Assembly (NCBI GenBank): GCA_013287335.1 | Contig: JABDDZ010000013.1 | Span: 1-36,102 of the forward strand | DNA from: Chlamydiota bacterium | GTDB taxonomy: Bacteria > Chlamydiota > Chlamydiia > Chlamydiales > JAAKFR01 | Reading direction: 5' to 3' | DNA length: 36,102 nucleotides | Shown here: positions 25,891 through 34,700 of the stretch, piece by piece | How the letters are laid out: the number at the start of each line of letters is the position of its first letter | Position numbering within the stretch: the first letter of the stretch is position 1 | Made by a program: the position numbers and the translations under genes | The notes under the pieces: generated by a model | Database searches by the model: none | Told to the model about the DNA's origin: nothing | Seen by the model: the letters and a program-made list of their open reading frames with translations, nothing else

Positions 25891-27258
25891 ATGGCAGCTA
25901 TAATAAGATTAATTAACCCTTCATGGGGGGAAGTCACCCTAGGTGCAGCTTCCCAAAACGATACAGCTACGCCCTCCTCTACCGCCTCTACAGCACAAAG
26001 CGAGGAGAAAGGGTGTTTAAGAAAAGCTGTAGCTCTTTTTTTCGATCTTTTCAATGAAACAGTTTTTGAAACTTGCTTAACAGGGTCGATAATTGAAATT
26101 CTTGCAGGGGCTCAAAAGATCTGTGTTCTCGTTGGAACAGTAGAAGGAAGCGGAGATATCCCCTACCTTAGTTTAATTGCCTCTCCATTTCACCTTCTCT
26201 TTGCAGCCAAGCAATCCTACTCCCGCTTTAAAGTTCTTCTCACCGCATTCAAAGCTCGCGATGTTGTAAGTGTTTTCTTTCTAGGTCTAATGAGTATTGA
26301 TAGTCTGGGATCAGCCTTTGGAGCTGTAAGTCGAACTTTTTTCGGGGGAGCACAATTTACCGGAATTAAGAATTACCCCATTTTCCCCGTTATATTTACT
26401 AAGGTTTTGCCCGTTGTCATGATTGTCTTTGGAGCCATCGGCGCAATTGCAGATAGCTGGTCGCTCTGTAAAAATATCGGAGCATTAAGGGCCTTAAATA
26501 AAAAAGCCGAAGGATCTGATAGAAGCTTTAATCTCCTTCTTGAAGCACTAGAATATTTAAAAGGGCCTGTAGAAGAAACCGTAGAAGGAGAAGCACCAAA
26601 TCTTCGCAAGATGGCGCAGCATAAAGTAGATCGTTGGTTTTTTGAGAGTAATCATTCAACCTCAGATGCACGCTTTGCTCACCTTAAAGAGAGGATAGAT
26701 GCTTTTCTAGAGGATAATTCTTTGCTGGGTATCACTGATCTCCAACAACAAGTTAATCGAGCAGTGGCTCCTTTTAAAGATAGCAGTAAATCTACTGAAA
26801 ATCTTAAAAAGCTTCATGATGAAATAGTCGCTCTTCACCAGGAGTTAACTAACTCTCTCGAAGAGAATCCTGCTCTTGCGATTAAAAAAACAAGAACTCT
26901 ACTCAATAAAGTCTCAAAACTTGCCCAAGAGGAGCAGTTTAAAGATTTCCGTGACCCTTTGAATTTGGCTATTAAAGACTTTGAAACATTAGAAGGAGAT
27001 CTCAAGATAGCAGAGGAGCTGATGCAGATTGGGCGGGGAGAACTCCATAGAAAACTCCTCTACCGGTGCATTGGGATATTGACCTCTTTAATGTCCCTCA
27101 CAGCTGGGATTTTAATCATTATTGAACCCAATGAATTTATTCTTCAAGCGACGATCCTCTCGCTCGCGACTTCCGGAATTAATGTCGGAAAATACGCTTT
27201 TGATAAAACCATCTCTCAAGAGTGGTATGCAAAATTCGAGCGTATCATAGGTCTTTAA
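25891..27258 (+). CDS. Hypothetical polytopic membrane protein with coiled-coil-like middle
   Basis: 455 residues, not recognised. A Ser/Thr/Ala-rich N-terminus (about 15-40) resembles type III secretion leaders. Hydrophobic segments lie at about 62-85, 92-107, 126-147 and 165-190. A long polar helical region follows (about 200-390, heptad-like around ENLKKLHDEIVALHQELTNSLEEN), and a last hydrophobic pair at about 393-435 precedes the polar end. Membrane segments on both sides of a coiled-coil-like middle would place that middle on one side of a membrane. ATG 25891 has only a weak purine stretch upstream. It lies 84 bases after the palindrome and 82 bases before the ankyrin gene, in the same direction. 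Confidence 0.7.
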   Translation: MAAIIRLINPSWGEVTLGAASQNDTATPSSTASTAQSEEKGCLRKAVALFFDLFNETVFETCLTGSIIEILAGAQKICVLVGTVEGSGDIPYLSLIASPFHLLFAAKQSYSRFKVLLTAFKARDVVSVFFLGLMSIDSLGSAFGAVSRTFFGGAQFTGIKNYPIFPVIFTKVLPVVMIVFGAIGAIADSWSLCKNIGALRALNKKAEGSDRSFNLLLEALEYLKGPVEETVEGEAPNLRKMAQHKVDRWFFESNHSTSDARFAHLKERIDAFLEDNSLLGITDLQQQVNRAVAPFKDSSKSTENLKKLHDEIVALHQELTNSLEENPALAIKKTRTLLNKVSKLAQEEQFKDFRDPLNLAIKDFETLEGDLKIAEELMQIGRGELHRKLLYRCIGILTSLMSLTAGILIIIEPNEFILQATILSLATSGINVGKYAFDKTISQEWYAKFERIIGL

Positions 27259-27294
27259 ACGCCCTTCTTTTCTTCATGACTTTCAATCAAACTT

Positions 27295-27322
27295 TTGATA
27301 CTGTGTTTAACCGACCTATGAA
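27295..27322 (+). promoter_or_regulatory. Possible promoter of the ankyrin/giant-protein operon
   Basis: TTGATA (27295-27300, five of six) and TATGAA (27317-27322, four of six), spacing 16. Transcription would start almost at the Shine-Dalgarno (27328-27333), so the leader would be very short; a start further upstream is equally possible. Confidence 0.3.
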
Positions 27323-27340
27323 ATTATGAGGAGCAAGCAA

Positions 27341-28681
27341 GTGTCTATGCCACCCAGAATTGATAATTCTTCCGCAATCAATGAAATTAGCGCTCTATAT
27401 GAATACCACCAAAGAAAAGTTTTTCGTTTACAAGGTATTATTGCAAGTCTCGACGACATAGGGAGACTAGGTCCTAGCCTTCATGCAGATCTCACAGCTT
27501 GTCAATTAAGTGCGATCAAACCCTATCTAAGAGAAAAAGAGTGGGATCCTGATGGCCTTAAATTGGCAATAAGCGCAGGGGTTGACGAATTAAGAAAAGA
27601 TTATTTATTTAATTATAAAGAATTACTGAAAGCAAGAGAGGGTTTTTCCACTCCAGATGGAAAAGTCATAGATTTAAACAAGGAAACACGCAGAGAATTT
27701 AGGACCATTTTTAAAGAGAAATTAGATCGAAATCTCCAAGAAGACGCACTGGACGTGGATGCAGTTACTGATTTAAATTTGCTCGAACTGAGATTAGAGG
27801 ATCAGTATCGAATGCATCAGGATCGGTTCGTTGAGCTATTTGAGAAAAAACAAGAGTATACGTTTAAGGAATTAGAGAAGAGAAAGGTGATAGAGCCTTT
27901 GCTGCAAAAACTCAGGCAAGAAAAGCAGGAGCTGCGCGTAAGGGTAGCTACAGATATTTTTACGGCTTGTCAATTGGGCGATAATAAACTTCTTAAACAA
28001 TTGATTAAAAAGGAGTGGTTTTATAATAGAAAAAAATTTGTCAATCAATTTTACAAGAGTGAATTAGCGCGATTTACTCCCCTTCAATGCTCCTCCTTTC
28101 ATTCTCATAGACACTGTGTTGACACTTTACTTTCCTATGGGGCCGATCCCACTTTACCAGATCGCTATGGATATCTAGCTATTCACTGGGCGGCTAAGCA
28201 AGGGGACATCTCTTCGATGAAACTCTTATTAAAACATGCTCCCACAACGATTCATGTAAAAGCAGAATATGGACGAACTCCTCTGCACTTGGCTGCATAT
28301 AATGGAAGAATTATGGCAACGCAGCTGCTTCTTGACAGTGGGGCCAATATCAATGCGAAAGAAGAAGATCCCTCCCAATATACAGCTTTACACTGGGCAG
28401 TGATCCATAAGGATCTGGCAATGGTCGAAACTTTAGCCTCCTATCCCCAGCTAGATCTAAAAATTGTAGATGCTGATGGGAGGACGGCCCTCTATTATGC
28501 GGTTATGCAAGGGGATATTAAAATTGTTGCATCACTTTTAAAGCATTATCCTGTTTTGGGTGACGAAAATCCCAATTCTCCCGAAATGCTATTGAGTTAT
28601 GTTGGGAGTGAGGAGCATGAAATTCCTAATCGTGAGACTATCAAAGAGTTATTAAATGAAGCGATAAGCGACCATTCCTAA
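27341..28681 (+). CDS. Ankyrin-repeat protein
   Basis: 446 residues from GTG 27341. I prefer this start because GAGGAG (27328-27333) lies seven bases before it. ATG 27326 precedes that site and ATG 27347 is two codons further in. The N-terminal half (1-210) is helical and charged with coiled-coil-like stretches (ELEKRKVIEPLLQKLRQEKQE). The C-terminal half holds about five ankyrin repeats between residues 243 and 405: RFTPLQCSSFHSH, YLAIHWAAKQGD, GRTPLHLAAYNGR, YTALHWAVIHKD, GRTALYYAVMQGD. A degenerate repeat (VATDIFTACQLGDNKLLKQL) precedes them. Ankyrin proteins of intracellular bacteria often act in host cells; no secretion signal can be proven here. The next gene begins 25 bases downstream, so they form an operon. 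Confidence 0.9.
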   Translation: MSMPPRIDNSSAINEISALYEYHQRKVFRLQGIIASLDDIGRLGPSLHADLTACQLSAIKPYLREKEWDPDGLKLAISAGVDELRKDYLFNYKELLKAREGFSTPDGKVIDLNKETRREFRTIFKEKLDRNLQEDALDVDAVTDLNLLELRLEDQYRMHQDRFVELFEKKQEYTFKELEKRKVIEPLLQKLRQEKQELRVRVATDIFTACQLGDNKLLKQLIKKEWFYNRKKFVNQFYKSELARFTPLQCSSFHSHRHCVDTLLSYGADPTLPDRYGYLAIHWAAKQGDISSMKLLLKHAPTTIHVKAEYGRTPLHLAAYNGRIMATQLLLDSGANINAKEEDPSQYTALHWAVIHKDLAMVETLASYPQLDLKIVDADGRTALYYAVMQGDIKIVASLLKHYPVLGDENPNSPEMLLSYVGSEEHEIPNRETIKELLNEAISDHS

Positions 28682-28706
28682 AGAGATTGTTTAGGAGATA
28701 ACTCTT

Positions 28707-31700
28707 ATGAATACTACTACCAATACCAGTTTCGAACTTGAGACGCGTCGAGTTTATGAACATCCCCTTGAACCTGCAAGAAGGGTTCCGAGTGATCGGA
28801 TGCAAATCAATGAGCTTAAACTTAAGCTTCCTGATGTACAAAACAAGAGTATTAAAGAAATCGAAGAGCTCTACCGCGAAGTTTTTGAATTTCTAGATGA
28901 GTTTGAAGAACGCGATATTCCAAGCTTAAATAATCTCCTCAAATATAGTCCGGAGTGTCCGAATCAACAAAGAAAATTAGCTACCCTGCTGGGAAATTGG
29001 TATTTAAATCATCTACCTTCCAAAGAGCCTCTCGGTAATAGACTGGTTTTCTATAAGACAGCTATGCATTTCTATGCTAGGGCCATTCAAATAGCTGAAA
29101 AAATGGGATCCCCATCTGAAATTACTGCCTCTCATCAAAAAGCTTCCAGCTTATTCATTCGGTTGATAGGGGAGATCCATGGAGCTGACAGGGGGTTTTA
29201 TGAAAAATTATATGATGCCACTAAAAGCGAGAATGCATGCAGAGACTTTAACGGGATTTACAAGCAAATAGAAAAATATGTGAGTTTTTGCACCTCTTCG
29301 CAAGATTATCAGCATGTTATCAGGGGTGTATTTTATGCTCAGGCTAATGAGGCGCTAAATAACGTCAACCCAACAACAATAGGTGATTATAAGACCGAGA
29401 GGGCTGCACTTGGGCAAGAAATGAGAAGACGCTTCACGGAGCCCTCGTCGATGGAGTATCGCACCAAGATATATAAGGATTCGTTGCAACTTTTAAGAAA
29501 AAAATTTGCAGATGTTAAAAAAAGAGAGGATACTCGACAATTCCAGGAGGAGATTTTTAGAGAATATAAAAAATTTTTCAACATTCTTCTTCAGGATGCT
29601 CGTGCAATCTTAGGCCCTCCTTGTTTAAAAATCTGCCCGGTAGATTGCAGCATCGATATTCAAGCACTGGGGTCTTTGGGGCATGAAGAGGCCTGCGCTT
29701 TTTCTGATTTAGAGCTGATGATATTTTATGATAAAACCCCCGAGACTTATTCGTACTGTAAATTGTTGTGTCACATTCTCGACATACAGATGCGGGCGCT
29801 TGGAGAAACTCACTCTGGGGAGCAGATCTTCTCTTATATCCATGCTACCAACCCTCTCGGATTCCATATGGATTCCGGTCCTCACGAACATGATGCTCTA
29901 ATTCAAACCCCTGAAGAGATGGCAAATATACAGGCCTCCCAGACTGATGATCCCGCTTCTCTTGAGAATCTCGCTCAGAAGTCCAAATGTCTGTTTGCAA
30001 CGGATCTGCAACTTTATCAGACCTATCAAAAACGCCTTAGAGAGAGTTTAAATAGGGAACATGCACCTGGAGTTATTCGCAGAGAGTGGCGAGCTTTGTC
30101 GTTCATAAAAGTCCGATGGGAAGAGTATAAGCAATTAGAGCAAAAACGCCAGTATGTGAGTAGTTGTGTTGATGTAAAGGAGCTCTATTTCTTACAGCTT
30201 AATTATCTTTTAAGCGATATAGCTATCTATTTTTGCTTAGAGCTTAACAATACATTAGACATTATAGAAGCGCTGATCCGATTTAAAGTTTTTAGCGATG
30301 AAAGTGGGAAACTTCTTCTAAAGGCGGTGGCCGACCTTTACAAGATCCGTTGCCGTTTACATCTTTTCTATGGTGAGCGAAAAGATAAAGCATGGAGTGA
30401 CTTGAAATCCTCTCCACAAGAGAAGATGGCCTGCTTGTCAGAGGAAGAAGTTTTTGAACTGAATAGCATCCGCTTTCTTATTTTACCTCCTCTTTATGCT
30501 CTATTTGACACTCTGTTTGATTCTCAAAGTTCTAAACTTTCCATGGTCGAAACACATAGGTTATTTAAAGCCACGTTTCAGAATATTGATCTTGTAAAAT
30601 TGGCTTTTGAACAAATATGCCAAAACCACATTCCTCAAGAGCTTGCGCTGCATGTTTTTGTTTCTTACCTGGCTCGGAGCAGCGCATCTTTGGAGGATCA
30701 TTTTTTCTACTATCAAGCGCTTCCGGATTCTCAAGAGATTTTGCGAGAAACTTACGTCAGGGCATTAATGCCTTACAAAAAACAGGAGAAAACATTACAA
30801 AAGCTCCTTCATCTTCCGAGCTCTTCAGGTTTTCGGCAATATGAATCTTATTTGAGAAGCTCTTTTGAAACTCTGCTAAGATTGCAAACGACTACTGACG
30901 TACAGGGACAAAGAAAGTTTACGGTTTCTCTTCAAATTCCTCAGAAAAGAGAGGTCCCTTTCGTGAAGTTCCCTTGTTTGACGGCCCACAATATGAACAC
31001 CATGATGGACTTAGCCGGGAATATCAAACCATCACGTGCCATACTGCAGTGCTCCTCGGAACATTCTCTCTATTTTAGGCAGCAACCTCCCAGCGGGAGT
31101 GGAGATCTATTCGATCCGGGAAAACAACAAGCTATTAGCCATCTTCTCATGCGCCTTTTTGGGCATGCTCCTATCTCTCAGCTAGTAAAATTCACTGTTC
31201 AACAGGTAGGGAGGAGAGAACTCGCTTATTTTGTCTACGTTTCCCTCATACCAAATGGACCAAGTTTGCGCCAGAATCCTTTAAAACCTGGAGTGCTAGA
31301 TCAAAGAAGGCTTAGCGAACTTTTTCTCTCCATCCCCCTTATCCTGCCAGGAAATTCTAGTGAAGAAAATTACATTGTCCAATCAACTGGGAGTGAAAAA
31401 AAGGCGCTCATCTCTATTAATGATGATGCGTCTCTTGTTAAACCCATAAGACGGCAAAATCAAGGTGAGCTCAAGTTTGACATTAACCTTCGCTCAGTTC
31501 TTCTCTTTAAATTTCCCCAAATGGTGCTAGACCAAGAAGTAATTACTGCTTTTCTCTCTTTAAACCCAATTTCTCTGCTAAAAGAGTGGCTTAAAGATTT
31601 AAGTAACTGGAATAGTACTGCTGCTTTATGTTTTGGAGAGAATTGCCCCTATTTATGTCGATTGCCCAAAGGGACCGCTCACCGGATTTTGATACAGTTT

Positions 31701-34700
31701 TTTCATCTACAAGCCTTTTTAAGAGAAAATTGCCATAGAACTATTCTTGGTGAAGAGGTTTTAAGGACAATTATTAGCATAGAAAATGGTCAAATTGTTG
31801 AGATTGGCGAGCTTCTTTATAACCAACATAAAGCTAAAAGTCCTATTCTTAATATGGCTCAAACAGAAGCAAAGAGGTATCTAACCCTTCTAAATGTAGC
31901 TGAGGAGATGCCACTCTGCGCTCCGGCCGATCTTTTGGCAGAAATAGAGGGAGTGGAAAAAAGTTCTCCAGCCAGTACTAGCCCCTCTCTTGGCGAAGGT
32001 AAAAGATACGCATCTTATGAAGAGGGCTTTAAACTACTCCAAAAAGGGGAAAAGCCGGATCTAAGGGGGCAACAGAAGATTTTAAATGGACTGTTGTCTA
32101 GCGAGCATGAGAGATTAAATCTTGCCAATTGCGCAGCACTGACCGAGACTTATTTACAAAAAATTCTGCAAAAAAGCGGGCGGATACTCAAATACCTTGA
32201 CCTGCGATTTTGCAATCAGATAGGTGGAGAAGCTCTAATAAACATCGCTAAAAGCTGTCCCCTTTTAGAAGAGCTTTATATCAGTCACAACCCCCAAATA
32301 ACAAAGTTTGAAATAAGTAGTTGGACTTGGAGAATTTGGCAAAAAAATCCCCCCATCGTTTTCCCGAGTCTTAAAATATTGGAAATTTCCTCCTGTCCAA
32401 AACTTGTCTTAATAAATGTGAGGGCCAATAATTTAATAGGACTTAAAGTAGACAACAATCCGCGGCTAGAGAATATCACAATTGAAGCTAAAAGCATGAC
32501 GACCCAAAATATAGATCGCCGATTGAGTCCAAAGTCAGAGGTGATCATTATACCTCCTATACTCTTTAAGGAAGAGAGCGAGCAAACTCCTTTTCCCTCC
32601 CAGCCGCCTCCTATGCATCCAGAGGCTAAGATTTCTCCTTCACAGCCTGGCCTCCCTCTGCAAGAATGGTATAAGAAGCTTAAAGACCGGCATCCCGAAA
32701 TTTTTCAACTAGAGATTCAATATCTTGCTAAAGCCATTGAAATTGAATTAGGAGAGGAGATTCGTCGATTTTCCAGTCAAAGTGGAATAAAAGAAGCGGA
32801 CTGTTTAAGGAAATTCTACGCACATATTAATGCACGACGAATTAGGAGCGTAGGTGATGAAAAGCTAGAGGAGGAGCCTAAAGCGAAAAAAAAATCCAAG
32901 TCGAGATTTTTCACTGCAGAAAAATATCCCCTTGGAGAGGTTGTAGCAATGCAAATCTCTTCAGAGGTGTTTGTAAGTCGAACAGATACAGCTATTCTTC
33001 AAATTCAGGAGCTTGTTCGAGAAAGAGGTGAAAAAACCAATATAGGGAAAGGGAGAAGCTCTATAGTCCTGCTTGGAGATACGGGAGCAGGGAAGAGTAC
33101 AACTATCAACTTTATCTTGGGATTCAAACTCAGAAGAGAGGAGGTTAAGAAAGGGAAGGGGAGGAAGATAGTTGCTATTAACGCTCCCGCTAAAATTGGA
33201 CACAAAGTTGGTAGATCAGAAACACATGCCCCTGAAGGCTTTCAACTGGATGAGACCGATGATATTTTATTTGATATGCCCGGCTATTGCGATTCAGAGG
33301 GAGCGGTATTTTCTATAGCTCACGCGGTGAGTATTCGGAGAATATTTACTGAAGCTAAAGATAATAGAGTATTCATTCTTTTGAATTATCATGCCATTTA
33401 TTCAGCCAGGGCAGAGGGAGTGAAGCGCCTATTTCTACTACTAAAGAAATTTTTTGTTGATGAAGATAAATTAAACAAGTGTCAGGCAAGCATTCTTCTT
33501 GGAGTAACTCATCTTTTTGAAGAGGAGGATTTTGAAGCTGCTAGAGGAGAACTCATAAAGCTTGCGGCACAAGATAAATGGCATTTGAGTCCTGAGCAAA
33601 TTATTCATATTAATCCTATGAAAGACTTCCAAGGGCATATTCGGGAAGAAGGTGAAAAATCAGAACGGGAGCAACTTATAGAAAAATTGATGGCTCTTAC
33701 TCCTCTTGAAGGAGAGGGAGCAAAAGAGTTGTATAGTACAGCTTTAGGTGAGTCTGAGAAGCGATTAATTCAAGATATAGCCGGAGATATTTCGAGTAAA
33801 ATCGATAGATATTTGGATGCGGGAAATATTAGAGGGGTAGTAGATGAGTATGAAAAATTATCTTCCCTCCAATGTATTGAGCACCCTTCCATTACAGATG
33901 CAATTGCTGCGCTACAAGAGAAAATTAAAAATAGAGTAGACCAAATTGTAAAAGAGATTCGGAATACAGCTCCGATCAATCAGAAGGAGATGAGAATCAG
34001 CACAAGACAAAAACTGGCTGAGTTGAAGGCTTATTATCCCTTAGATGGCTGTTTCTCTGCCAGCAAATATGGAGGCGAGTACGTAAAGAGACAATTTGAA
34101 GCGATCGTAAAAGAGGTTAAAGTATTTGAACAAATACTCGAGCAGGAGGTCTACGATCGTATAAATGGGGAGCTTGTCATGCTCTTGAAAGCATTCGGTC
34201 TGGAACTGCGCGATATTCTAAAAAATCAGAGAGGCCAATTATCTCTATTTAATTGCAGTGCATTAAATTTATTAGAGGCATTTTCCGAGAATTTTCCATC
34301 TGAGGCCGCTAAGAATTTAATATACCTTTTTGAACAAATTGATATTGAAATTCAGCAGAGGGTACATAAGTACTATCATGAAACCGATCTTTCTTTGGAA
34401 AGATTAAAAGATGATAAGAAAAAAGAGATCGATGAGTTAATCGGTCGAATGCAGAAAAAAGCTAAAATTGGCCAGCTGCGATCTAACTTTGATTCAGAAT
34501 TTGCCATTCTTCATGAAAAAATTGAAGAGGTTATTCAAAACAATGACTCATCTTTATGTCAAAAAAAGCTAGGCAAAGGAGAGTTCCATTTGCTCGGCGC
34601 TTATTCACCTATAGTTGAGCAGGTAAAGAAAATCCTATTGATCAGAGAGCAACTCTTTAATATAGAGGAGAGAAGCGAATTCTGCGATAAGATATTAGAG

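Noticed and set aside
30617-30844. 75-codon plus-strand frame inside the giant gene
   Set aside because: Different frame from the continuous giant frame, no ribosome site; shadow.
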